A DNA stretch of 60,057 nucleotides from contig MEUA01000019.1 in assembly GCA_001771505.1 (NCBI GenBank), positions 1-60,057 on the forward strand. The letters are read 5' to 3'. The notes below the pieces were generated by a model that had not been told where the DNA came from, searched no databases, and saw nothing but the letters and a program-made list of their open reading frames with translations. This document shows positions 7,842 to 15,823 of this stretch, in pieces. Every line of letters begins with the position of its first letter. Positions within the stretch are counted from its first letter, which is position 1. A program made the position numbers and the translations under genes. The DNA is from a candidate division WOR-1 bacterium RIFOXYB2_FULL_36_35. GTDB taxonomy: Bacteria > Margulisbacteria > WOR-1 > XYC2-FULL-46-14 > XYC2-FULL-37-10.

Positions 7842-9042
7842 ATCTATTTCTCTTGGCCAAATCTATTGCATAATCTAATAGGCTGGGGAAAAGACCTAAA
7901 GAAGAAACGCTTTGAAGAATTCCGGCAATCTCCTTTTTCAGATCGTCTCTATCATCAAAAATCAAACAGCTCAATATTTTCTTACCTGTCAGCTCTAATT
8001 TTCTATACTTTTCAGAAATATCAAACCCATAAACAACCATATTTTTAGCAATAAGCACCATACAAGCAAATCGATCATCCAGATTAGGAATGTTTTCGGC
8101 AAACTTCCAGTTCTTATCAAACAAATTCTTTGTATTTTCGATATTTAACTTCATATCAGATACTGTTAATGTAAGTAAATTGACCGCAGCTCCCCTATTT
8201 ATCTCTTTATCCTTCATTGCTAAATTTAAAGCTTCATCCAAAACAACAACAATATCTTCCTGCCTAGCTCTGATACTATCCATAAATTTAGCAAAATCAC
8301 AAAATCTAAGAATTCTACTAGCGCTTTTTTTGAGATCTCTTGCTAAGTTTAAACCATTATTAACAAAATCAGTCATATCTATCCCTTTGTTAACCATGCT
8401 TTCACCAAAAGACAACATGTAAACTAAAATCTTTTCTTTAAATCCCTCATTTATATTCCCCAGAGAAGAACATGTAGCAGCCTCTTTCGCAAAACCTGCT
8501 AATGCATCAAATTTGCTCTCATCATCAATCTCTTTATTACTTAAAAAATCCATGAAAGAGTCTAATAAGTTAGAATCTAATAATGCAAAAAGCCCTTTAT
8601 CCTTCAAAAAATACATGGCAGACTCAAAAAGATCCGCAGAAAACATCTTCTTTAAAACTAACAATATAGACTTTCTAGCAATATCCTTATTTTCAATCCT
8701 TCCTGTTTCTTCCAACGCCCTTTCAAAAACAGCCAAGACGATTCTTTTGTTAACTCCTTTTTCTAACATTTTCGCAGCAACATCTGAAAGCATAAAGACT
8801 CGATCTTCAACTCGTGAAAAACAAACAATATCGTTTATTTCTTCTATAAAACAAGCAATTATAGGGGTAAGTTCCTGCAAAGAACCAAATTCAAAGTGAA
8901 AACGATCAGTATTGTTTTTCCTTTTTAAACTCTCGCCTGCAACAATGCTTTTATCGTCCTTCTTAGAAGAAACCCCATCTCTTTTCACACTTTTTAAAAC
9001 AAGAAACTCATTATCCGAAGCTTTTGATATAGGTCCTAACAT
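7774..9042 (-). CDS. Large all-helical protein of unknown function
   Basis: 422 residues predicted almost entirely helical, with repeated short amphipathic helices about 35-40 residues apart (for example AAKMLEKGVNKRIVLAVFER, SILLVLKKMFSADLFESAM, NLLTLTVSDMKLNIENTKNL). This spacing recalls HEAT/ARM-type scaffold repeats, but I cannot assign a family. There is no signal peptide or membrane segment, and the first 45 residues look disordered. AAGGAG precedes ATG 9042. The last ~22 residues (NPDYSPQLLGG to DNDNRG) come from a dispersed repeat. It precedes the Ser/Thr kinase gene on the same strand, so it could be a scaffold or substrate of that kinase (inference only). Confidence 0.7.
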   Translation of the reverse strand: MLGPISKASDNEFLVLKSVKRDGVSSKKDDKSIVAGESLKRKNNTDRFHFEFGSLQELTPIIACFIEEINDIVCFSRVEDRVFMLSDVAAKMLEKGVNKRIVLAVFERALEETGRIENKDIARKSILLVLKKMFSADLFESAMYFLKDKGLFALLDSNLLDSFMDFLSNKEIDDESKFDALAGFAKEAATCSSLGNINEGFKEKILVYMLSFGESMVNKGIDMTDFVNNGLNLARDLKKSASRILRFCDFAKFMDSIRARQEDIVVVLDEALNLAMKDKEINRGAAVNLLTLTVSDMKLNIENTKNLFDKNWKFAENIPNLDDRFACMVLIAKNMVVYGFDISEKYRKLELTGKKILSCLIFDDRDDLKKEIAGILQSVSSLGLFPSLLDYAIDLAKRNRLNPDYSPQLLGGILSLDNDNRG

Positions 9043-9074
9043 CTAATTAACTCCTTATCCATAAACATTTCAAG

Positions 9075-9126
9075 CAAAAATAAAAGCCCTCAAAGACTTC
9101 AACAGAAATGCCTCTGAGGGCTTTTA
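9075..9126 (-). terminator. Terminator-like hairpin in the leader of the 422-residue protein gene
   Basis: Perfect 12-bp stem TAAAAGCCCTCA (9081-9092) paired with TGAGGGCTTTTA (9115-9126), with a 22-base loop, followed on the minus strand by TTTTTGC. It lies about 40 bases upstream of the gene's start codon, inside a divergent intergenic region. It therefore does not end a visible gene and may act as an attenuator or end a short RNA. Confidence 0.55.
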
Positions 9127-9296
9127 GCCTGCCATTCAAATTTAGAACAACAAGAAATACTTATATCATAAATAAAAAAAAATACAAGGGGGATTTTAAT
9201 CCCATTTCATCAAGAATAAAATCAAGAAAAAAAGCTTTTTAAATGTTATAATATCATATTCAAAAAGATTATAATTAAAAGTTTGGAGAACTAATT

Positions 9297-10613
9297 ATGA
9301 AAAAACTTATAGGTTTTATATTAATTTTATTTTTTTCATCCTCCGCGTTTGCTTTAAATTTAAAAGAAAGTATAAAAATTGCAACGGATAAAAATCCATC
9401 TGTTATAACTGCAAGAAAAGTTTTAGAAGCTGCTTCAGGCCAAGCATTTCAAGCTATGGGAGCCTTTTTCCCAAATATAAAAATTGAAGCGTCAACAGGT
9501 CAAATTTATTCAAAACCATATCAGATGGTTTTTACAACCAACGTAGGGGGAATTCCTGCAACTCAATCTTTTATCGCAGGAGTCGACGAACAAATACCTG
9601 TAAGAAAATTAGGTTTTTCGCTTGTACAACCTTTTTTTACAGGAGGGAAACTCACCTCACAGCTAAGATTAGCGCAAAACAACTACGAAATTACTCTTGA
9701 AGAACTTAACAAAACAATTCTTTCTGTAAGTTTTGATACAACAGTTGCATATTATGGATTAATAAGGGCGGTAAAGCTAGTCCAACTATCAGAGCAAGCA
9801 TACAATATGGCAAAAAATCATCTAGAAAAAGCCAAAACCATGTTTTCTACAGGGATTTCCACGAAATCAGATGTCCTGCGTGCGGAAGTTCAAAACATTA
9901 ATGCTGAAATAACATTATCAAAAGCTAAAAACAGCCTGATAATTGCCCAGAATTCGTTAAACAGCGCTTTAGGCTATCCGTTTGATCATAGACTGGAAGT
10001 AGAATATGCAGACCTTTCAAACGAAATTTCCCTTATCCCGCCTTATGAAAATATATTGGAAGCTGCTTATGAAAACAGACCAGAATGGAAAGAATTCCTA
10101 TTAACCAAAAAGACTGCGCACGACAACCTTGAAATTGCAAAGTCAGATTTATTCCCATCAGTTTTTGCCATAGGGACATATAACTCGGATTACACACAAT
10201 ATCCAAGTTATTTCACAGATGTGAACTCATGGTCAGCGCTTATTTCTGCGTCCTGGAATATCCTTGATATGACACTTCCTGGCAAAATACAAAAAGCATC
10301 GGCAGATTTAGACGCGCAAAGAGCAAATGAAAATTCCGTAAAAAATAGTATAGCATTAGAAACACGAAATGCCTTTTCAGAGCTTAAATCCACAAAAGAA
10401 ACAATTCAAAGCACTGAAAAAGCATTAAAAATAGCAGAAGAAAACTATAAAGTAGCAAATATTAGGTACTCGGCAGGAGTAGGAATAAACCTTCAGGTTA
10501 TTGACGCAGAAGTAGCTCTTACTCAGGCACGCATTGACAACTTAGATGCACAAGTTAATTTACAAATAGCAAAAGCCAAGTTAAACAAACTTGTTGGAAA
10601 AGAAATTATTTGA
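9297..10613 (+). CDS. TolC-family outer-membrane efflux channel
   Basis: 438 residues. A signal peptide (KKLIGFILILFFSSSAFA) is followed by NLKESIKIATDKNPSV, the usual opening of TolC/OEP proteins. Two similar halves carry the long helices that build the periplasmic tunnel (LRAEVQNINAEITLSKAKNS and, in the second half, VIDAEVALTQARIDNLDAQV), ending in NLQIAKAKLNKLVG. It forms the outer-membrane exit duct of a tripartite pump whose other parts are the next three genes. TTTGGAG lies 9 bases before ATG 9297, and two TATAAT boxes (9247-9252, 9270-9275) lie upstream. Its presence is direct evidence for an outer membrane. Confidence 0.93.
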   Translation: MKKLIGFILILFFSSSAFALNLKESIKIATDKNPSVITARKVLEAASGQAFQAMGAFFPNIKIEASTGQIYSKPYQMVFTTNVGGIPATQSFIAGVDEQIPVRKLGFSLVQPFFTGGKLTSQLRLAQNNYEITLEELNKTILSVSFDTTVAYYGLIRAVKLVQLSEQAYNMAKNHLEKAKTMFSTGISTKSDVLRAEVQNINAEITLSKAKNSLIIAQNSLNSALGYPFDHRLEVEYADLSNEISLIPPYENILEAAYENRPEWKEFLLTKKTAHDNLEIAKSDLFPSVFAIGTYNSDYTQYPSYFTDVNSWSALISASWNILDMTLPGKIQKASADLDAQRANENSVKNSIALETRNAFSELKSTKETIQSTEKALKIAEENYKVANIRYSAGVGINLQVIDAEVALTQARIDNLDAQVNLQIAKAKLNKLVGKEII

Positions 10614-10685
10614 TCTTTAATCTGAAATATTAAAATAAACAGTAATCTTGAAATTATAAATTTAATAACAAAATAGGGGGTAAAA

Positions 10686-11669
10686 ATGTTTAAGAATAAA
10701 AAGCTTCTCATAATTCTCGGTCTTTTAATAATATTGGGCTTATTTTTCTTTTTATTTTCACAACAAGGAAAAAAAATAAAAATTCAAACAGACTTTGCAA
10801 AAATAGGAAAGATTGCTTCTTATATATCAACTCCAGGCGTAATCACAGCTAATATGGCTGAATTAGGATCAAGCCTTGGGGGAAGAGTAATAAGAATATA
10901 TGTAAAAGAGGGTGACCAGGTAAAATCAGGGAAAATTCTGGCAACACTTGATGCTTATGAACAAGCACATCTTGACTATGAAAGCACAAAAGAACTTTTT
11001 GAACAAGGTTTTGCGTCAGAACAACAATTACAAAATGCAAAAACAATGATGGAAAACAAAAGAATAGTCACTCCAATTGATGGAGTGGTAACATACGTTA
11101 AAATAAATGAAGGTGAAATAGTCCCTCCAGGCATACCCGTAATATCGGTAATAGATTTATCAAAACAATGGATAGAAATCCAGATAGATGAAGCAGATAT
11201 AGCCAACGCAAGGGTCGCTCAAGAAGTTAAAATATTTTCTGAAGCCTATCCAAATGATGAGTTTATAGGAAAGATAACCTGGATAAATTACAAGGCTGAA
11301 TTAAAAAAAACGTCCGGAATTATCAAGCCGGATGAAGAAAATAAAATTTTTCGGGCAAAAGTTGCGCTTCCCGAAAATGCGACAGGCAAATTCCGTCCAG
11401 GAATGTCTGTTAATGTAGATATGCTTATAGAAGAAAAACCTAACGCTTTAATTATTCCCCGCTCTGCCGTCGCTCAAAATAAAAGGCGTGAAATAGTAGC
11501 TTACATAATAAGAGGCAACAAAGCTTTTCAAATACCAATTGAAATAGGAGTCAAAGATTCTTCAAATGTAGAAATTTCAAAAGGGCTCAAAGAAGGAGAC
11601 GAAATTGCAATATCCAATGTACTTGAATTAGAAAACGGAATAAATGTAAAAATCATAAATAATGAATAA
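10686..11669 (+). CDS. Periplasmic adaptor (membrane-fusion) subunit, HlyD/MacA family
   Basis: 327 residues with an N-terminal membrane anchor (LLIILGLLIILGLFFFLFS). The two halves of the lipoyl domain are visible (GRVIRIYVKEGDQVKSG and VTYVKINEGEIVPPG), followed by a beta-barrel and a membrane-proximal domain. The helical hairpin between the lipoyl halves is only about 38 residues (about 90-127), far shorter than in MacA. A GGGG-containing ribosome-binding site lies before ATG 10686. It should link the ABC permease in the inner membrane to the TolC-like channel, and it overlaps the ATPase gene by 8 bases. Confidence 0.9.
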   Translation: MFKNKKLLIILGLLIILGLFFFLFSQQGKKIKIQTDFAKIGKIASYISTPGVITANMAELGSSLGGRVIRIYVKEGDQVKSGKILATLDAYEQAHLDYESTKELFEQGFASEQQLQNAKTMMENKRIVTPIDGVVTYVKINEGEIVPPGIPVISVIDLSKQWIEIQIDEADIANARVAQEVKIFSEAYPNDEFIGKITWINYKAELKKTSGIIKPDEENKIFRAKVALPENATGKFRPGMSVNVDMLIEEKPNALIIPRSAVAQNKRREIVAYIIRGNKAFQIPIEIGVKDSSNVEISKGLKEGDEIAISNVLELENGINVKIINNE

Positions 11670-12369
11670 AGGTCATACCCTTCAAATAGAAAATATAAAA
11701 AAAATTTATACACTGGGGGAAGTAGACGTTCCTGCACTCAATGGAGTATCTATCAACATAGACAAGGGTGAATTTGTTTCAATTATGGGCCCATCAGGCT
11801 GTGGAAAATCAACCCTTATGAATATGATAGGCTGCCTGGACAAACCGACATCAGGCAAAATCATCTTAGACAATATAAACACAGAAAATCTTAATGATGA
11901 TGAATTGGCAAAAGTCAGAAACGAAAAAATAGGATTTGTCTTTCAAATGTTTAATTTACTTCCGAGGCTTACCGCAATAGAAAACATAGAATTGCCAATG
12001 ATCTATGCCGGAAAGAACAACGAAGAAAGAATAAAACATTCAAAAAAAATTCTAGAAGATGTCGGACTAAAAGACAGAGCAAATCATTATCCTAAAGAAA
12101 TGTCTGGAGGTCAAATGCAAAGAGTCGCCATCGCAAGAGCACTTATTAACAACCCTGCCATAATATTGGCAGATGAACCAACTGGAAATCTAGACAGCAA
12201 AAGCAGTGTGGAAATAATAAAAATACTTCAAAACTTAAATAATCAGGGGACAACAATCATCCTTGTAACACATGAACCGGATATAGCCTCCTATACAAAA
12301 AGAAAAATTGTACTAAAAGATGGTTTGCTTTTAGAAGATCAAAAACTCAACCAAATAAACATCTTATGA
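11662..12369 (+). CDS. ABC transporter ATPase, MacB/LolD type
   Basis: 235 residues with Walker A GPSGCGKST, Q-loop (VFQMFNLLPRLTA), signature MSGGQMQRVAIARA and Walker B IILADEPTGNLDS followed by the H-loop in VTHEPD. The LNGVSINIDKGEF and NLLPRL motifs are typical of the MacB/LolD/FtsE branch, which drives mechanical efflux or extraction rather than uptake. In E. coli MacB the ATPase and permease are one chain; here they are two genes with a 4-base overlap (ATGA). Confidence 0.95.
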   Translation: MNKGHTLQIENIKKIYTLGEVDVPALNGVSINIDKGEFVSIMGPSGCGKSTLMNMIGCLDKPTSGKIILDNINTENLNDDELAKVRNEKIGFVFQMFNLLPRLTAIENIELPMIYAGKNNEERIKHSKKILEDVGLKDRANHYPKEMSGGQMQRVAIARALINNPAIILADEPTGNLDSKSSVEIIKILQNLNNQGTTIILVTHEPDIASYTKRKIVLKDGLLLEDQKLNQINIL

Positions 12370-13571
12370 AAATTATAGAAAACATAAAAATGGCTTTGAA
12401 AGCTTTGGGATCAAACAAAGTAAGAACCTTTCTTACCATGCTCGGGGTCATTATTGGAGTTTTTGCGGTTATCGTGCTTGTGAGCATGGGAGAAGGAGCA
12501 AAAGCCTATGTACATGCAAGTATTGCAAGTTTTGGAGAAGGAACCAATTATCTTGAAGTTAGAGCATGGCAGGAAGGTGAAGGGCCTTTTGGAACTTTGA
12601 GTATGCTTGATTCAACCCTCACCTATAAGGACGCTGTTACAATTAAAGAAAAATCAAAATACTTAAAATACATAGATCCAAGAATCATAAGAAAGGGAGA
12701 AGTAAGTTACGGAAGACTAACAAGAAAAATCCCTTTTGTTTTTGGCGTCTCTCCGGATTATATATATGTTTTCACCCATCCTGTAAAGGAAGGCAGATTT
12801 CTTGCAATCGCAGATGTAGTTGATGAAAGAAAAGTAATGGTAATAGGTCCCACTGTTGCACAAAAATTGTTTGGCGGATTATCTCCTATAGGAGAAAGAA
12901 TAAAGCTTAAAGGCTATTTTTTTACTATAATTGGAGTTTTTACAAACAAAGGAACACTGGTGGGTTTTGACTATGATGACATAGTTGCCATTCCAATAAC
13001 AACAGCACAAGACATATATAATTCCAATAACTTGATAGAAATTGGGATGGCAGCAAAAAGCGAAAAAGACATAGAAAAATTAAAGCAAGAAGTAGAAGAT
13101 ATATTGCTTCTTCGCCATGGAAAAAAAGATTTCCGTGTTGATACACAGGAAGAATCAATGGATCTTTTAAGTAACATCCTAGGCATTTTAACAGGTGTAG
13201 TCGGAGGAATTGCAGCTATATCACTTATTGTCGGCGGTATCGGCATTATGAACATAATGCTCGTATCCGTAACAGAAAGGACAAGAGAAATTGGGATTCG
13301 CAAAGCAATCGGAGCAAAAAAGAATGATATCTTTATACAGTTTGTGGTTGAAGCCACAGTTATAAGTTTTATAGGCGGTTTAATAGGAATAATACTGGGA
13401 ATTGTTGTCTCTTTATTAATTATGTATTTTCTAAGTCTTCCCCTTGCAGTTTCAATGTGGTCTATAGTGCTTGCGTGTACAGTCTCTATAATAATAGGTG
13501 TCTTTTCAGGTGTCTATCCTGCGATAAGAGCCGGCAATCTGAATCCTGTTGAAGCATTAAGATATGAATAA
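12366..13571 (+). CDS. ABC transporter permease, MacB-type (MacB_PCD + FtsX domains)
   Basis: 401 residues: a first membrane segment (FLTMLGVIIGVFAVIVLVSM), a large periplasmic domain (about residues 45-270), then three membrane segments of the FtsX type. The conserved VGGIGIMNIMLVSVTERTRE loop after the second segment is a hallmark of MacB-type permeases. Together with the ATPase, adaptor and TolC-like genes it completes a tripartite efflux system that could export a toxin, lipopeptide, siderophore or antibiotic; the substrate cannot be told from sequence. It ends 9 bases from the convergent thioredoxin-fold gene. Confidence 0.94.
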   Translation: MKIIENIKMALKALGSNKVRTFLTMLGVIIGVFAVIVLVSMGEGAKAYVHASIASFGEGTNYLEVRAWQEGEGPFGTLSMLDSTLTYKDAVTIKEKSKYLKYIDPRIIRKGEVSYGRLTRKIPFVFGVSPDYIYVFTHPVKEGRFLAIADVVDERKVMVIGPTVAQKLFGGLSPIGERIKLKGYFFTIIGVFTNKGTLVGFDYDDIVAIPITTAQDIYNSNNLIEIGMAAKSEKDIEKLKQEVEDILLLRHGKKDFRVDTQEESMDLLSNILGILTGVVGGIAAISLIVGGIGIMNIMLVSVTERTREIGIRKAIGAKKNDIFIQFVVEATVISFIGGLIGIILGIVVSLLIMYFLSLPLAVSMWSIVLACTVSIIIGVFSGVYPAIRAGNLNPVEALRYE

Positions 13572-13580
13572 AGCCTCATG

Positions 13581-14075
13581 CTATTTATCAAGCTGAGAAT
13601 CTATAAAGTTTTTAAGTGTTATTTCAAGCTTATCGTCAAAATCTACAAAAATACTTGCAATATTGCCCTCCTTATCAATAACAAACGTAGTAGGCAAAAT
13701 AAGTATTGCATATTTATTTATCGATACTAAGTTTTTATCTATAAGAATTTCAAATTCAATGTTTTCATCTTTCACAAATTTTTCTAGTGTATCAAATTTC
13801 CTGTCAAAAGAGATGGCAAAAATCTTCAATCCACTATTTTTATACTCATGATATATTCTATTTAAAACTTTAATTTCTTCATCACAAGATTTACTCCAAG
13901 AAGCAAAAAAAGTTAAAATTGTAATATTATTTTCAGAATTAGGAAAATTAATAATTTTACCGTTCAAATTAGTTAAAGAAATTTTAGGAGGTGAATTTCC
14001 CACGGAAGGGATAGCCAGCAAACTGGAAGAAAACAAAAAAAACAAAAAAATGACAATAAAAAACAAAACCCGCAT
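13581..14075 (-). CDS. TlpA/ResA-like secreted thioredoxin-fold protein with altered active site
   Basis: 164 residues. The N-terminus is a signal peptide or anchor (LFFIVIFLFFLFSSSLLA). The fold is that of AhpC/TSA-TlpA proteins: ISLTNLNGK, ITILTFFASW, the ISFD strand and the cis-proline loop LPTTFVID. The redox motif reads W60-S-K-S-C64 instead of WCxxC, so the first, nucleophilic cysteine is replaced by serine and only the second remains. It therefore cannot act as a normal dithiol oxidoreductase. Its promoter lies 9 bases from ATG 14075, giving a leaderless message. It is convergent with the efflux permease gene. Confidence 0.85.
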   Translation of the reverse strand: MRVLFFIVIFLFFLFSSSLLAIPSVGNSPPKISLTNLNGKIINFPNSENNITILTFFASWSKSCDEEIKVLNRIYHEYKNSGLKIFAISFDRKFDTLEKFVKDENIEFEILIDKNLVSINKYAILILPTTFVIDKEGNIASIFVDFDDKLEITLKNFIDSQLDK

Positions 14076-14084
14076 AGTATTGTA

Positions 14085-14113
14085 ATCTTAGGGAAATAGC
14101 AACAAAAAGTCAA
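14085..14113 (-). promoter_or_regulatory. Promoter of the TlpA-like gene, leaderless
   Basis: On the minus strand TTGACT (14108-14113) and TAAGAT (14085-14090) are 17 bases apart. The -10 is followed after 9 bases by the ATG at 14075, leaving a leader of only a few bases and no room for a ribosome-binding site. Confidence 0.6.
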
Positions 14114-14183
14114 GGGCCTTGACAGGCCGTGAAACATAACTTAAAACATAAGCCTTAAAAGCTTGATGGTTTGGTTAGTTATT

Positions 14184-14226
14184 AACCCCGATTTCCTAAT
14201 CGGTAGGGGTGAATAATCGGGATTCA
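14184..14226. repeat. Dispersed AACCCCGATT hairpin repeat, copy 3 (best preserved)
   Basis: AACCCCGATTTCCTAATCGG (14184-14203), then TAGGGGTGAATAATCGGGATT. The first part folds as ACCCCGATT-TCCT-AATCGG with GGGGT two bases further on. It directly abuts the tyrA stop codon (TGA, 14224-14226), so it lies in the tyrA 3' end and could act as a transcript end or a decay-blocking hairpin. Confidence 0.75.
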
Positions 14227-15084
14227 TTTCGAATAATTGGCAAGACTACAACTTTTATCCCTAACAATCTTTGCTCTCTCAATTTCTTTTTTTATAAATT
14301 CAATGTCCCCGTTTTTTATAAATTTTTCAAGAAGAAAAAGAGATGCTTTAAAAGCTTTTATCATTTTCAAAACAGCCTTTTTATTGGTTACAAACATATC
14401 AATCCCCAAAACAGGATCCCCCGAAGCTATCCTTGTGGTATCAAAAAATCCCGAAGCTGCACATTTAAACATAAGCTCTTTTTCAACCTCACCCCCTACC
14501 GCATTTACAAGAGCAACAGCAACGGCAAGGGGCATATGACTTATTGCCGCAACTACAAGATCATGCGTTTTGGGACTGAGCCTTGAAATTTGAGCGCCTG
14601 TCACCTTTATTAACTCTTCTATAGCAAGAGTGGCTTTTTTGTCAGACTTTAAAGTCTCAGTCAATATCCACCTTTTATTGTAAAATAAAGAGGCCTCCGC
14701 CTCTTCAAATTTGACCTTCTCTTTTCCTGCCATAGGATGTCCACCAACAAAAAAAATCCCCTTAGGCATCATCTTTTCGGCACAGGAGACTATTTCCTGC
14801 TTTGTAGATCCGACATCAGAAACGACAGCCCCCTCTTTTAAATGCGGAATAGCTTCTGTTAATATTGGAATAATAAGATTTATGGGGGTACATATAAAGA
14901 CAAAATCAGCAGCCGCAACATCTTTTATCTTGCAAGACCCCTGATCGATAGCCCCCCTCTCCTTTGCCTCAAGAAGGGTCTCTTCTCTCCTTGCGATACC
15001 TATAACATAAAAACCAGCTTTTTTAAAAGCTAAAGCCAACGATCCCCCGATTAATCCCAATCCTATTATTGCGATCTTCTTCAT
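14224..15084 (-). CDS. tyrA: Prephenate dehydrogenase
   Basis: 286 residues. The N-terminal Rossmann fold has GLGLIGGSLALAFKK for NAD(P) binding and FICTPI, followed by VSDVGSTKQEIV and GGHPMAGKE, which are typical of TyrA. The helical C-terminal domain carries SPKTHDLVVAAISHMPLAVA with the conserved His residues, and FFDTTRIASGDP. It oxidatively decarboxylates prephenate (or arogenate) towards tyrosine. There is no chorismate mutase or ACT fusion. Promoter spacing indicates a leaderless start at ATG 15084. It stands alone, divergent from efp. Confidence 0.95.
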   Translation of the reverse strand: MKKIAIIGLGLIGGSLALAFKKAGFYVIGIARREETLLEAKERGAIDQGSCKIKDVAAADFVFICTPINLIIPILTEAIPHLKEGAVVSDVGSTKQEIVSCAEKMMPKGIFFVGGHPMAGKEKVKFEEAEASLFYNKRWILTETLKSDKKATLAIEELIKVTGAQISRLSPKTHDLVVAAISHMPLAVAVALVNAVGGEVEKELMFKCAASGFFDTTRIASGDPVLGIDMFVTNKKAVLKMIKAFKASLFLLEKFIKNGDIEFIKKEIERAKIVRDKSCSLANYSK

Positions 15085-15090
15085 TAAGGT

Positions 15091-15120
15091 ATTTTACAAT
15101 AAATCTGAACCAAAAAACAA
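15091..15120 (-). promoter_or_regulatory. Promoter of tyrA, leaderless
   Basis: On the minus strand -35 TTGTTT (15115-15120), 18-base spacer, -10 TAAAAT (15091-15096), then 6 bases to the ATG at 15084. Transcription should start at the A of the start codon. Confidence 0.6.
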
Positions 15121-15145
15121 TGAAATTTAACATTTGAAAAACAAA

Positions 15146-15174
15146 TTGCAAAAACCCTCTATAAATAGTAATAT
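15146..15174 (+). promoter_or_regulatory. Likely promoter of efp-accB-recJ
   Basis: TTGCAA (15146-15151) and TAATAT (15169-15174) are separated by 17 bases. The ATG of efp is about 70 bases downstream, so unlike several neighbours this gene has a leader; the leader contains a small hairpin CTGCC-CATCC-GGCAG. Confidence 0.4.
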
Positions 15175-15245
15175 TATAAAATAATCATGTTTTCATTAGA
15201 CATTGCCTGCCCATCCGGCAGAAGGATGAAATTGGTCATTAAATT

Positions 15246-15803
15246 ATGTCAGTATCTATAACAGAAATAAGGGCCGGTAATACGTTTGAATACAAAGGGG
15301 AACTTTTTAAGTGTGTTGAATATAACCACATAAAATGGGCCCAACAAGCAAGGATTCGCCTTAAGATGAAAAATCTTCGCACGGGAGCCGTAATAGAAGA
15401 TACTTTTAATGTGGGCGAAAAACTGGAAAAGGTTCACATTGAATATCGCCCCATGCAATATCTGTATAACGACGGTGAAAAGTATAATTTTATGGATCAA
15501 GAAAATTTCAACCAAATAGAACTTACAAAAGAACAGATGGGGGGATCAGCGCACTTTATAAAAGAAGGTTTTATTGTAAATATCGCTTTTTACGAAGCAG
15601 AGCCGCTAGAAGTAAACCTTCCAACCTCTGTAGATTTAAAGGTAACAGACACGGCTCCGGAATTTAAAGGCAATACTGTCTCAGGCGGAAAACCCGCAAC
15701 AGTAGAAACAGGGTATACCGTTCCGTCTGTTCCATTCTTTACAAAAGTTGGAGATATCATAAAAGTTGATACAAGAGACGGAAAATATTTAGGAAGAGCA
15801 TAA
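15246..15803 (+). CDS. efp: Translation elongation factor P with an unusual tip loop
   Basis: 185 residues in the usual three beta-barrel domains: KOW-like N-domain ([19 protein letters not shown]), an OB middle domain ([15 protein letters not shown]) and the C-domain ending [15 protein letters not shown] relieves ribosomes stalled at polyproline. The loop that reaches the peptidyl-transferase centre normally reads like HVKPGKGxAF or HVKxGRGxARIR, with a Lys/Arg at the tip. Here it reads [11 protein letters not shown] (residues 28-38), one residue shorter, with no basic residue at the tip. No EF-P-modifying gene is nearby. accB follows 20 bases downstream. Confidence 0.94.
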   Translation: MSVSITEIRAGNTFEYKGELFKCVEYNHIKWAQQARIRLKMKNLRTGAVIEDTFNVGEKLEKVHIEYRPMQYLYNDGEKYNFMDQENFNQIELTKEQMGGSAHFIKEGFIVNIAFYEAEPLEVNLPTSVDLKVTDTAPEFKGNTVSGGKPATVETGYTVPSVPFFTKVGDIIKVDTRDGKYLGRA

Positions 15804-15823
15804 TTCTTTCAGGAGGAAAAACA

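Noticed and set aside
7761-8048. Plus-strand frame across the end of the helical-protein gene
   Set aside because: It is antisense to a better-supported gene and begins in repeat sequence.
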